Positions 33,939 to 43,039 of a stretch of DNA of 64,000 nt are shown here, piece by piece. Where the stretch lies: assembly GCA_003225295.1 (NCBI GenBank), contig QHYZ01000047.1:1-64000 (forward strand). Direction: 5' to 3'. The notes under the pieces were generated by a model, which searched no databases, had not been told where the DNA came from, and saw nothing but the letters and a program-made list of their open reading frames with translations. The number at the start of each line of letters is the position of its first letter. Positions within the stretch are counted from its first letter, which is position 1. Made by a program: the position numbers and the translations under genes. Source of the stretch: Acidobacteriota bacterium (GTDB taxonomy: Bacteria; Acidobacteriota; Terriglobia; Acidiferrales; UBA7541).

Positions 33939-36452
33939 CTACGAGCCGGCGTACAACTGGAAGGGGGCCCAGTAGAAGGGCTTCCTGAAGACGGAGTCAG
34001 GGTCGGCGGAACGCAGGAGCCCGAGTTTGGCTTCGCGCAGGGCCGCGGCGGGGTCCTTGCCCTGAAATAGTTCGCGGTAAAACGCATCCATTAACTGCGG
34101 AGTGGAGGCATCGCTCACTTCCCAGAGCGCGCCAATGACGTTGTGGGCACCGGCGCGGAGGAAGGCCCAGGAGAGACCCACCAGACCCTCGCCGGAATAG
34201 GCGCGTGTTCCGGCACCGTTGCAGGCAGAGATGGTCACGAGACTGGCGTTCAAGCGGTGCTGGACGATATCGCGAGCGTAAAGCTTGTACGAGTCACCTT
34301 CCAGGCTGAGAATCACGGCGGACTCGAGGGGACGGATGTGGCTGGCGGTTCCATGGGTAACAAAGTGGAGATAGGAATACTGCTCGGGATTGCTTTTGAG
34401 GAATGCCGTGGGAGTGGCGCTGCTTCCTTCCAGGACTCTCGTTTGCGCTCCGGGGAAATATTTTCTGACCTGCTTCATTTCCTCGGCGGCTTGCGGGAGC
34501 GGGGCAAAGGGAGGGTTGGGAGGCTTGGTATCGCCGACGAGGAAAAGAGTCTTGTCACTGGGCGTAGGCCGATTGGCGGACGCGGCCAGCATGGTGAGCG
34601 AACTACCCGTCGTCAAAGTAACATCCTCGATCCAGAAGTGCGGCTGCGGATCGGGCACGACCAAGGTTTCAAAGTTCAACCCGTAGAGACCCTCCGACGG
34701 CAAGACAATGACTCGTGAGCCGGGAGGAATCAGCTTCTTGGCCGGCTCGACCAGCATGGCGTATAGCCTTTTCCCTTCGGTGCTGCCGTCGTCTTGCACG
34801 TCGCGCATCCTCAGAAGCGCTTTGCGATACTCTGAAACCACAGGCTCAATCACCGAAGCCGAGGGCAGTTTGAAATAGCTCATCTTCGCGGGAGTGATAA
34901 CCCAAAGATAGGATTGTTCGTGTCCGACCCAATAGAAGAGCAGCGAGGCATTTAGTTTCCGCGCAGTCTGCTGCGGATCAAACTTGCTGGGCGCGCTTAG
35001 GTCGTCGGCCGCCGTGGATGCCAAACCTTCCGTTAGAGTTCTCGCACGGCTCAATTCAGCAATGTTTAACGCGTCGTTCGATCGGCCGTGGGCAACCAGG
35101 AAATCAACATAATCGTCGTAGAATTCGATTGCGCTCGAAAGAAACGTCAGGCGAAATTCATCGCGATTCAGAGACTGTCTCACCGCTTCGACCGTGCCAA
35201 TCGCTTCCCGGTATTCTCTCTGCGCTTGAACCGACTTCCCCGCTTTGTCGGACGTCTTAGCCAATCGCGCTTGCGCCTCCCAGACAAGAGGCTTATCTGC
35301 CTTTGGGCTTTGGATGACTACGCGAAAAAGCCGCTCAGCATCAAGGAAATGGCCCCGGAACGCTCGAATCCGAGCCTGCAGAAGCTGTGAGTTCAGCGTG
35401 CCGGACTTGTCAGAGCCATTCCTTTCAATCTCCAAAGCTTCATTTGTGTATCGTTCGGCAAGGTCCACGCGGCCTAATTGCATTTCGACGGCGGACAGAT
35501 CATTAAGACACTTGGTGAGTATGCTCTTCTCGTCCAGACCCCCGGCAATTTTCAGGGCTTGCTCAAGAATTGCCCGCGCAGATTCGTAATCGTGCATTGA
35601 GTAGTGAGAATTGGCCACCCCGGCGAGCCAGTAGGCCTGAGTCGCTGGGATTTTGCGTAGCGCCGAATCCTCCGCTGCTTCCTTGTAGAGAGACATGGCA
35701 TTTTCGAAATCCCCTAAGTCGAAATAGTTCCAACCCATGTTTCCAAGGATCACCCCCACCGTGTCTTTCATTCCCAGCGAGCGAGAGAGTTTCAACGCCG
35801 ACTGGTTCCAGTCGACGGCTTCGTCGAAATGTCCCTGTTTCGTCGCGACAAGGCCCAGATTTCCCAGAGCGTTCGCTTCCTGGACCTGATCCTTTTCTCT
35901 TCGGGCGAGTAGAAGCCCACGGTGAAAGGTTTCTTGGGCAGCCGGATATCTTACTTCTTCCACTTCAAGCGCGCCTCGATTATTCAGGATCTCTCCCATG
36001 ATTCGTGGTTGATAGGAGGAAGCCAGCCGTTCTGCTTCTATGAATTTTTTCTCTGAGTCTTCAAACTGTTGAGCGTACCTGTAAGCCACACCTTCGACCA
36101 TAGCCTTGCGCGCCGCTATGCCCGTCGAGGCCAATACAGGAGGGAGATCTTCATTGAGGACTACTAAGGCTTCTTTGTATTCCCTGCGGAAAACAAGAAA
36201 TTGTGCCTTCAGGACACGAAAGCGCCAAGCCCATTCTTCATTCTTGGACCCGTATTCTTCGGATGCCCGATCTATGTCGGCCCTGGCAGCGTCCAGTTCG
36301 CCATGTCGAATCTCTTGGACAATATGGTCATAAACGGCTTGCGGCCCTGCAACGGAATGGCAGGCCCAAATATAGAAGCAGGATAAGAACTGGCAAAGTA
36401 AAATTAGGTTCCGCTGGGTGTGGGCGGCATGGGCTGGCCGTTGGTGGTGCAC
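33939..36452 (-). CDS. TPR-CHAT protease (locus A)
   Basis: About 837 residues: a possible lipoprotein-like signal (LCQFLSCFYIWAC), many tetratricopeptide repeats (ANALGNLGLVATKQGHFDEA, GVILGNMGWNYFDLGDFENA), then a C-terminal CHAT peptidase of the caspase/separase clan with His in YLHFVTHGTASH and Cys in VTISACNGAGTR. The start is unsure: a GTG at 36452 overlaps the upstream gene, and no ATG fits between 36404 and the first TPR. Last gene of sigma, anti-sigma, unknown, CHAT. It could be a stress-sensing protease acting on that sigma/anti-sigma pair (inference). Confidence 0.85.
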   Translation of the reverse strand: MHHQRPAHAAHTQRNLILLCQFLSCFYIWACHSVAGPQAVYDHIVQEIRHGELDAARADIDRASEEYGSKNEEWAWRFRVLKAQFLVFRREYKEALVVLNEDLPPVLASTGIAARKAMVEGVAYRYAQQFEDSEKKFIEAERLASSYQPRIMGEILNNRGALEVEEVRYPAAQETFHRGLLLARREKDQVQEANALGNLGLVATKQGHFDEAVDWNQSALKLSRSLGMKDTVGVILGNMGWNYFDLGDFENAMSLYKEAAEDSALRKIPATQAYWLAGVANSHYSMHDYESARAILEQALKIAGGLDEKSILTKCLNDLSAVEMQLGRVDLAERYTNEALEIERNGSDKSGTLNSQLLQARIRAFRGHFLDAERLFRVVIQSPKADKPLVWEAQARLAKTSDKAGKSVQAQREYREAIGTVEAVRQSLNRDEFRLTFLSSAIEFYDDYVDFLVAHGRSNDALNIAELSRARTLTEGLASTAADDLSAPSKFDPQQTARKLNASLLFYWVGHEQSYLWVITPAKMSYFKLPSASVIEPVVSEYRKALLRMRDVQDDGSTEGKRLYAMLVEPAKKLIPPGSRVIVLPSEGLYGLNFETLVVPDPQPHFWIEDVTLTTGSSLTMLAASANRPTPSDKTLFLVGDTKPPNPPFAPLPQAAEEMKQVRKYFPGAQTRVLEGSSATPTAFLKSNPEQYSYLHFVTHGTASHIRPLESAVILSLEGDSYKLYARDIVQHRLNASLVTISACNGAGTRAYSGEGLVGLSWAFLRAGAHNVIGALWEVSDASTPQLMDAFYRELFQGKDPAAALREAKLGLLRSADPDSVFRKPFYWAPFQLYAGS

Positions 36453-37210
36453 TCGACGACGGTGCCGTTGGCTGCCTGAGGGGACCCCAGCTTGAGGCGC
36501 AGCATCGTCAGCGTGCGCGTACCAAAGGCGGCGAAGACCTCCGCGAAAGAGATTTCTCCAAAATGATCGATCTTCAGGATGTGGCCCTCCTTGTGAAGGC
36601 CAGGAAACTGGACGTTGATATCTTCCGCAAGCGAGCACAAGGCGACCCCGTCAGTGGTGACGGATATTTTGTCTGGTTTCTTGTCTTTTGCAAGCCTATC
36701 GCGCAGGGTAGCGAAAGTCCTGCATTCGACCATCAAGTCGTGGCGCAGAGTAACCGTCACGGCGTGACCGGCAATCTTCAGGCCTTCGAACGTGCTTCCG
36801 AGGGCGATGAAGTGGCCCTCCCGCTCCCCAACGTGATGCTCCGAGGTCAGTCGCGCAACGATGCGGTCGGCGGTTATGAAGTCCAGAATATTGAGGCCCT
36901 CAATGACGGCGGTGGCGTGCGTGGTGACGATCTCATCGTTCTGCCAACTGCCGGAGACGTGGCTAGAGGCGGCAGTGAAGCGCACGAGACCATCGACGCG
37001 GAAGTTTTCCACGCGCGAGTGGGCGTGGCCTCCGATCGTCGGCAGCGACACAGACGCCTGCGCCGCAATCGGGTAAAGAACCGGCCGATGAAAAGTGCCG
37101 CTGAAGGCGTGCGCCTCAGCATGAAAGTGGAACGGGATGCGCTGCTTCGATTCGTTCGCACTCGCCGTTTTCGTGGTCTTAGTGGTCTTCTTGGAGCGCT
37201 TCGCGGGCAT
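36404..37210 (-). CDS. Unknown beta-rich protein of the sigma-CHAT locus
   Basis: A roughly 268-residue protein with a basic Lys/Thr-rich N-terminus (PAKRSKKTTKTTKTASANES) and a beta-rich body containing many His and Thr (HFHAEAHAFSGTFHRPVLYP, LPTIGGHAHSRVENFRVDGL). No signal peptide, membrane segment or known domain. Its 3' end overlaps the likely start of the CHAT gene by up to 49 bases. Lying between anti-sigma and protease, it is a candidate substrate, adaptor or inhibitor. Confidence 0.7.
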   Translation of the reverse strand: MPAKRSKKTTKTTKTASANESKQRIPFHFHAEAHAFSGTFHRPVLYPIAAQASVSLPTIGGHAHSRVENFRVDGLVRFTAASSHVSGSWQNDEIVTTHATAVIEGLNILDFITADRIVARLTSEHHVGEREGHFIALGSTFEGLKIAGHAVTVTLRHDLMVECRTFATLRDRLAKDKKPDKISVTTDGVALCSLAEDINVQFPGLHKEGHILKIDHFGEISFAEVFAAFGTRTLTMLRLKLGSPQAANGTVVECTTNGQPMPPTPSGT

Positions 37211-37255
37211 GGACGTCACCTCGATTATCTAATTCGGAGGCTAATAATCTTTCAT

Positions 37256-37957
37256 CTACGGGAGAAACTCAATAGCAAAGCTGAGACGCAGGACTTCGTC
37301 CTGGGCAGGCTGTCCCTTGGACCCCGGCTCGCCGGTGAAGACCAGCGTGTATTGCCCGGGCTTGACCAGACTTGCTGGAACCACCAAATTCAGTTCCTTG
37401 TTGGTGAACGATCCCGGGACCCGGACCTGCAGCACGGACCGGCCAGACCGATCCTGAAGCCGGCAAAGGTAGGCGTCAAAAGATGTCTTAGGGGTGAAGT
37501 CGAATTTGAGCGGAAGGCTCTCGTTTGGGCGAACAGAAAGCTTTATTTCTTCGCTGCCGCGTGTGACTGCCATTTTTGGCGCATGAGAGGAAACAAATAG
37601 CTGCGCCGCACCGGAAGCGGCTTCTTCCCTCGCTTGAGGAATGGTGACCGTATTCTGATAAGCGATGATCAGCAGCAGAGCCGCGAGCGCCGGTATCGCC
37701 GTATTGGGCTGGAACCAGCGCAGCCATCCGCCAAGCGCCGGAACGGAATCTGACGCGAGCTGGTTGGCCTTCTCTTGCCGCCAGACTTGGCGCGTCGTGT
37801 CGGCAAACGTAGCCAGCGCCTTCAGATCGATGGCACATTCCGCGCATTCGAAATAATGTTCTTCGTATTCCTCCCGCTGGATCTGGGAGAGTTCGCCGAG
37901 CACATACTTTACTGCCGCTTGCAGTTGTATTGCCTCGTTGTGATCCATATTTGCCAT
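37256..37957 (-). CDS. Membrane anti-sigma factor with zinc-finger motif
   Basis: About 233 residues. N-terminus: zinc-binding anti-sigma motif H-x3-C-x2-C in EEHYFECAECAIDL (near 35). One transmembrane helix follows (TAIPALAALLLIIAYQNTV, near 90-110), then an exported beta-rich domain (LKFDFTPKTSFDAYLCRLQD, GQYTLVFTGEPG). That is the plan of a transmembrane anti-sigma factor. ATG at 37957 (MANMDHNEA) or three codons later. It begins 34 bases after the sigma gene. Confidence 0.85.
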   Translation of the reverse strand: MANMDHNEAIQLQAAVKYVLGELSQIQREEYEEHYFECAECAIDLKALATFADTTRQVWRQEKANQLASDSVPALGGWLRWFQPNTAIPALAALLLIIAYQNTVTIPQAREEAASGAAQLFVSSHAPKMAVTRGSEEIKLSVRPNESLPLKFDFTPKTSFDAYLCRLQDRSGRSVLQVRVPGSFTNKELNLVVPASLVKPGQYTLVFTGEPGSKGQPAQDEVLRLSFAIEFLP

Positions 37958-37990
37958 CCGAAGGGTAGTGCAGGGGGGCACTAGAACGTT

Positions 37991-38656
37991 TCACTGTTTT
38001 CCCAGGCCAGCCGCCTGTTTGGCCATCCCCCTCTGGCCTTTCTCATAGAGGGCCTTGAACTTATCCTTGGCGCGGTGGACTAGCACCCTCAGGTACTCGC
38101 GATCGACCCCCAGTTCCCGGCATATCATGTCCTTCTCCTTATCTTCTAAGAAGATAGCGCGAAGAAGCGCGCGGTCCCGTTTTGGCATTCCGTCGAGGAT
38201 CCGCCGCACATGCTCCCCGGATTGTTTGGTGACCAGCATGCCCTCCAGATCCAATGTTTTGTCCGGTATATCCTGGTGCGCGTCCTCCATCGGCTGGCTC
38301 TTAGCGGAAGATCTGTAGTACTCCAGTAAGATGTTGTTACAAATGGAGTTAACGAAAGCTCCGAAGCGCTCCGGCTGGCGCACACCGCCGTCTTTGCGCA
38401 CGACGCCAATGACTCGAATAAAAGTCTCCTGCTGCAAGTCTTCTACTTTGTCTGGGGGAATTCTCCTGGACCGGAGCTTGATACGCAGGAGTTGCTCAAA
38501 ATAAGCGACAAAGTGTTGCTCGGTCGACGGGTCCCCCTCCCGCAGCCGTTCCACATACGCTTGGCTAAAAGTGAAGAACTCCACGCTGGCCTCGGATTCT
38601 TGGCGGAGGAGTATAGCGTCGCACCCCCTGTTGGGGCAATGAGACTTATGATTCAT
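37991..38656 (-). CDS. ECF-like sigma-70 factor (locus A)
   Basis: A 221-residue sigma-70 family protein: region 2 (FVAYFEQLLRIKLRSRRIPP, VEDLQQETFIRVIGVVRKDG, FVNSICNNILLEYYRS) and region 4 (MPKRDRALLRAIFLEDKEKD, CRELGVDREYLRVLVHRAKD). No region 1.1 or 3. It presumably directs transcription of its own locus under control of the anti-sigma factor just downstream. Two in-frame ATGs (38662, 38656) are possible. Confidence 0.9.
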   Translation of the reverse strand: MNHKSHCPNRGCDAILLRQESEASVEFFTFSQAYVERLREGDPSTEQHFVAYFEQLLRIKLRSRRIPPDKVEDLQQETFIRVIGVVRKDGGVRQPERFGAFVNSICNNILLEYYRSSAKSQPMEDAHQDIPDKTLDLEGMLVTKQSGEHVRRILDGMPKRDRALLRAIFLEDKEKDMICRELGVDREYLRVLVHRAKDKFKALYEKGQRGMAKQAAGLGKQ

Positions 38657-38772
38657 CAACATTCCGCTGAAACGGATTCGCGGACAGATGCACTACTCGT
38701 TTGTAGGAACCCCCGTAGGCTCGGGAGTCCTTATCCGTGGGGAACCCTCCCCGGTCCCCATGTGCCCCAGTG

Positions 38773-38811
38773 GGCGCATTCTGGCCCGCCCTGAACGGGC
38801 GAGGATGCGCC
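38773..38811. other. Structured GC-rich hairpin upstream of 38839 gene
   Basis: GGCGCAT (38773-38779) pairs with ATGCGCC (38805-38811), and inside it CGCCC pairs with GGGCG around a five-base loop (38787-38801). It lies 28 bases before the next ATG on the plus strand. No T-run follows. It may be a leader structure or a remnant element. Confidence 0.4.
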
Positions 38812-38838
38812 TCCCCTCTCCGAAGGGTGGGCCAATTG

Positions 38839-39348
38839 ATGGGAGGAACTTTGACAAGTCCGGCGAGTTACGTAGGCAGTACAAAAAATGCCGCTCATCA
38901 CTTCCCCCAACCTACCGAGCTAAGATCGCAGCCGCCGGCGACCACCGGGAGATCGGGTGTTCCCCCGGTGACTGCCCTGAGTGTGGAATTTGTCGCCAAG
39001 CCCCAGGAAGCTCACCGAGTGCAAGGGGCGATTCCGGCCGCCATTGCCGGGGCGCTGAAGGATGTAACCGGATTCGCCGGATGCCTGGTAATGATTGCAG
39101 ATCAGGAAGCCCGGCTGGTAACCGTGGTCACGCTCTGGTGCGGGGATGATCGGGTGCAACGATGCGGCGAAAACGTCCCCTGGGTGCGCGCGCTGTTGGC
39201 GCCGTATCTGGATCGCTGCCTGCGGGTGCAAACCATGGTCGCGCACGTGCCGTTGTTGCCAGCGATTCGGCCGGAAACAATTGCGGCCCGTGAGTGCTCG
39301 GTGATAGAGGACCTTCTTTGCGAAGATGAAACCGTTTGTGTGGCGTAG
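38839..39348 (+). CDS. Unknown protein, ABM-like dimeric-barrel candidate
   Basis: About 169 residues. The first 55 look unstructured; the rest (VTALSVEFVAKPQEAHRVQG, VTGFAGCLVMIADQEARLVT, VVTLWCGDD) has the strand-helix-strand pattern of antibiotic-biosynthesis-monooxygenase-type ferredoxin-like folds. No catalytic residue is known for such a weak match. The ATG at 38839 follows AAGGGTGG. It is divergent from the sigma gene, with a structured leader between. Confidence 0.55.
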   Translation: MGGTLTSPASYVGSTKNAAHHFPQPTELRSQPPATTGRSGVPPVTALSVEFVAKPQEAHRVQGAIPAAIAGALKDVTGFAGCLVMIADQEARLVTVVTLWCGDDRVQRCGENVPWVRALLAPYLDRCLRVQTMVAHVPLLPAIRPETIAARECSVIEDLLCEDETVCVA

Positions 39349-39420
39349 TTCTTATGGTTAAAGAAAGATTCGGAGAAGAATGAGATCGATCGTGGAGTTA
39401 AATCAACGGGCCGGGGTGGA

Positions 39421-39816
39421 ATGGATACGATGCTTGCGAAACGAAACTGCCGGATGGGTTCTTGTGGTGGCTCCGCGATTACTGCATTGGATCACCAGGC
39501 TCTTTGCCTGAAACACTTCCTGCTGTGTTGTTATGAAAGGCTTGAGGGCCTTGATCCGCGGGGCCGCAAGTTCAGCGCTGAACCCGTCGACGTGGTCTCC
39601 ATGCGCGCTTTCGTTGAGGAATGCTCGCGCAAGGCGCTCGACGTCAGCCTGCAATCTAAGAACTTGAACAATCTTGAGCGCGGACGTTTGCTGGATATTT
39701 TGCTCTGGGCAGGTGAACTGTTCCTCTTGTTGCGAGCCCCATGCCTAACACTCGCCCAATCGCTAGCTTCCTGTGAAGGGCAGCTTGCGGTCCGCGCGGC
39801 TTCTCAGAGTTTCTGA
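39421..39816 (+). CDS. Small cysteine-rich unknown protein
   Basis: A 131-residue protein with several cysteines near the start (NCRMGSCGGSAITALDHQAL, CLKHFLLCCYERLE) and a helical body (VEECSRKALDVSLQSKNLNN, LERGRLLDILLWAGEL). The Cys/His pattern could bind a metal. No known domain is recognised. It is 72 bases after the previous gene on the same strand and may be co-transcribed. The ORF quality is better than any overlapping frame. Confidence 0.55.
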   Translation: MDTMLAKRNCRMGSCGGSAITALDHQALCLKHFLLCCYERLEGLDPRGRKFSAEPVDVVSMRAFVEECSRKALDVSLQSKNLNNLERGRLLDILLWAGELFLLLRAPCLTLAQSLASCEGQLAVRAASQSF

Positions 39817-39888
39817 GTTTCGCAATTCTCCGATTTCCATTTACCTTTTTCTCGGCGGTGTGCCGTCCGAACGGCAAAGGGTGCGCCA

Positions 39889-42800
39889 TTAATCGTTGTC
39901 GGACGGGCGCACGGAGCTGCGGGCGCGGCCAAGCAGTCGAGCTGCCCATTCAGCCCAAGGCGCGGCTTCGAACTCTGCCAGGTAGGAATACGCCACCGGT
40001 ACCACCAACAAGGTGAGCAGCAAACAAAGTGTCTGTCCGCCGATAATCGTTACCGCGATCGAGGCGCGCTGCTCCGAACCTGCCCCGATGCCGATGGCCA
40101 CCGGAATCAGCCCCGCGATGATGGAAAGCGTAGTCATCAGGATGGGCCGCAGGCGCACGCGATTCGCCTCCATGATCGCCTCGCGCACCGGCATCCCTTG
40201 GGTCCGCAGTCGATTGGTGTAATCCACTTGTAAGATGCCGTTCTTTTTCACGATACCGAGCAGCAGGAACATTCCCAAGGCGCTCCACAGGCTCAGGGCG
40301 CGTCCGGTGATCCACAACGAGAAGAGCGCGAACGGCACGCTCAGCGGAAGCGTCAGCATGATGATGAAGGGATAGGTGAAACTCTCGAACTGTGCCGCCA
40401 GCACCATGTACATGAAGATAGAGGCCAGCAACATCGCTAGCAGGAGATTCCAGGTGGTCTCCTCCAGGACTTTCACCTGTCCGGAAAATAAGTAGGAGTA
40501 CCCGGCGGGCAAACCGACTTCCTTGATGGACTGCACGGTGTGCGCGGCAGCCAGGTCCAGCGGATAGCCGGTAGCTACGTTAGCGTAGACGCTGACTTGA
40601 AATTCGCGATTGTAACGCTGGAGGGACGCAGGGCCGGCGCCGCGCCCGATGGTGGCGACATTTTCCAGACGCACCTGCCCAAGTTTCGTTGAGGGAACCA
40701 TCATGCGAGCGAGAACATCGGGATTGTCCCGCTGCTCGGGCAACAATTGCATGGTGACCGGATACTGTTCCGAGCCCTCTTTAAACCGGGTAATCTCGTC
40801 CTCGCCGGAATAGAACAGTCTAACGGCATCGCTGACGTCGGTCATGCGCACGCCGATATCCGCAGCGCGCTGCCGATCCACCTTCACCTGCAACTCCGGA
40901 GTATTCAGGTTGAGGCTGGGGTTGACGTCCACCAGGTCGGGATACTTCATCATCCGGCTGGCGGCTTGCTTGCTGAGCTCCGCCAGTTGCACGAGCTCCG
41001 GACCGCGAATTACCGCGGCAATGGGAAAATAAATTTCACCGCCCAGAACGGAAGGCAGGCGTACGTTGTAGGTCATGTTTCGGTAGCTCGAAAGAATTCC
41101 ACGAACGGCGGTGGCCATCTGCGCGTGCGTGCGGTTTCGCTCGCTGCGCGGCACCAGCACGATGAAAAAGTGGGCGTGATTGGTCGGCCCGTGCGTAAAC
41201 GATTGGACCAGGGCCACCTCCGGCAGGGCAATGATGCGCTCGGCCATGTCCTCGGCGAGCTTGGTGGTTTTGTCGAGCGAGGTGCCTTCGGGAAGCGTGT
41301 AGGAACTGATCAATTCGGATTGGTCGTCGGCGGGAATCCAGTCGCGTCCCACCAGATGATAGAAACCGAATGTGGAAAAAAAAGTCGCCACACAAATCAG
41401 GATAATCACGCGCCGGTGCGACAGGGACCAATCTAACATCCTCAGATAACGCACTTCGACCGAGTGCAGGAAACCCTGAGTGTGCGCTTTCTTTTCTGCG
41501 CCCCCCAACTTGAGGAAACGCGAACTCAACATCGGCGTCAGCGTGAAGGCCACCAACAGTGAGACGAGAATGGCCATGGCCATGGTCCATCCGAAAGAAT
41601 TGACGTACTTGCGGGCGTATCCGGTCATGAACGCGATGGGCAGGAAGATGATCACCAAGGAGAGTGTGGTGGCCATCACCGCCAGCCCAATTTCCTTGGT
41701 GGCCTCGACCGCGGCAAGAACGCGGTCTCTTCCCTTTTCGTCCATGAATCTAAAAATGTTTTCGAGGACAATGATGGCATCGTCGATGACGATTCCTACA
41801 GCGAGGGTCAGCGCCAGGAGCGTTATATTGTTGAGAGAGAAGTCCATGCCCCGCATCAAAGTGAAAGTAGCAATGATGGAAGCGGGGATGGCCACCGCAG
41901 CGATCAGCACCGCACGCCAGTTGCGAATGAAGAGCCAAACGACCATGCTCGCGAGAACGCTGCCCAGAATCAGGTGCTCGATCAGCGAATGCACGGAAGC
42001 TTTGATGAAATCGGAAATGTCGTGGACTACTTGGAGTTGAATGCCAGGAGGCATCTGCGCGCGCAAATCATCAAGCTTGCTCCTCACGTCGTCCGCAACG
42101 CGTACGGTGTTGGCGCCGGATTGGCGGAGAACCTGAATGGCCACGACGTCTTGTGCCGCCGTGCCCTTCCGAAAGAGTGCCGACCAAGTGCGCAGTTCCT
42201 GGGCGCCATCCTCGACTCGCGCCACATCGCGGATGCGCACGGGCGTGCCTCCGCGCGTCCCGAGCACGATCTCGCCGAATTGCTCCGCGGAAGTCACCCG
42301 CCCCAGAGTGCGCAGCCCCAGTTCCTGAGGGCCGGTGATCATGCGCCCGCCCGGCGCTTCAATGTTTTCGCGCTGCAGCGCCTCGCGCACGTCCAGGACC
42401 GTGAAGTTGTGAGCGGTGAGCTTTTGCGCGTCCAGGAGGACGCGAATTTGCCGCTCTTGCCCTCCGTTAAGCTCGACACTGCCGACTCCGTCCACCGTTT
42501 GAACGACGCGGCGCACTTGCTTGTCGGCGATCTCCGTCAGCTCGCGGCGGCTCATGGGGCCGCTCACGAGGAGTGTCATGATGGGATCAGACTGCGGGTC
42601 CTGCTTTGTGATGATTGGCGGAAGAGTGTCGCGTGGCAGCCGATCAATGGCTCCCGCAACTTTTTCTCGGATGTCCTGAGCGGCACCTTCGATGTCGCGC
42701 TCGAGCACAAATGTACAGGTGATATAGGCAAAACCTTCGAAGGAATAAACGCTGATCTCATCGATGCCACTGACCGAGGAGATGGCATCCTCGAGTGGCA

Positions 42801-42993
42801 AGACGACTCCGGTGACAACTTCTTCGGGAGTTGCCCCGGGCAGCCGTACTTCCACGTTTACCGTGGCGGGGTCCGCTTTGGGAAAAAGGTCGACGGCCAG
42901 CCCGCGGTAGGAAAACACACCCAGCGTCACGAGAAACGCAATCAGCATCACCGTGAAGACGGGATACTTTACGCAGGTTTCGGCGAGCTTCAT
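39889..42993 (-). CDS. RND efflux permease (HAE1/AcrB-type)
   Basis: A 1034-residue inner-membrane RND transporter. It starts KLAETCVKYPVFTVMLIAFL (TM1), with the periplasmic loop LPGATPEEVVTGVVLPLEDA and the TM4 Asp pair region LALTLAVGIVIDDAIIVLEN (near 400), GRDWIPADDQSEL, and the second half WSALGMFLLLGIVKKNGILQ (near 930). It is a full-length proton-driven exporter and needs the periplasmic adaptor encoded next to it. No outer-membrane TolC-type gene is adjacent. It begins 46 bases after the adaptor. Confidence 0.95.
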   Translation of the reverse strand: MKLAETCVKYPVFTVMLIAFLVTLGVFSYRGLAVDLFPKADPATVNVEVRLPGATPEEVVTGVVLPLEDAISSVSGIDEISVYSFEGFAYITCTFVLERDIEGAAQDIREKVAGAIDRLPRDTLPPIITKQDPQSDPIMTLLVSGPMSRRELTEIADKQVRRVVQTVDGVGSVELNGGQERQIRVLLDAQKLTAHNFTVLDVREALQRENIEAPGGRMITGPQELGLRTLGRVTSAEQFGEIVLGTRGGTPVRIRDVARVEDGAQELRTWSALFRKGTAAQDVVAIQVLRQSGANTVRVADDVRSKLDDLRAQMPPGIQLQVVHDISDFIKASVHSLIEHLILGSVLASMVVWLFIRNWRAVLIAAVAIPASIIATFTLMRGMDFSLNNITLLALTLAVGIVIDDAIIVLENIFRFMDEKGRDRVLAAVEATKEIGLAVMATTLSLVIIFLPIAFMTGYARKYVNSFGWTMAMAILVSLLVAFTLTPMLSSRFLKLGGAEKKAHTQGFLHSVEVRYLRMLDWSLSHRRVIILICVATFFSTFGFYHLVGRDWIPADDQSELISSYTLPEGTSLDKTTKLAEDMAERIIALPEVALVQSFTHGPTNHAHFFIVLVPRSERNRTHAQMATAVRGILSSYRNMTYNVRLPSVLGGEIYFPIAAVIRGPELVQLAELSKQAASRMMKYPDLVDVNPSLNLNTPELQVKVDRQRAADIGVRMTDVSDAVRLFYSGEDEITRFKEGSEQYPVTMQLLPEQRDNPDVLARMMVPSTKLGQVRLENVATIGRGAGPASLQRYNREFQVSVYANVATGYPLDLAAAHTVQSIKEVGLPAGYSYLFSGQVKVLEETTWNLLLAMLLASIFMYMVLAAQFESFTYPFIIMLTLPLSVPFALFSLWITGRALSLWSALGMFLLLGIVKKNGILQVDYTNRLRTQGMPVREAIMEANRVRLRPILMTTLSIIAGLIPVAIGIGAGSEQRASIAVTIIGGQTLCLLLTLLVVPVAYSYLAEFEAAPWAEWAARLLGRARSSVRPSDND

Positions 42994-43039
42994 CGCTTTA
43001 TCGCTTCAACCACGGACGCGCGTGAGCTTCACACCCGGA

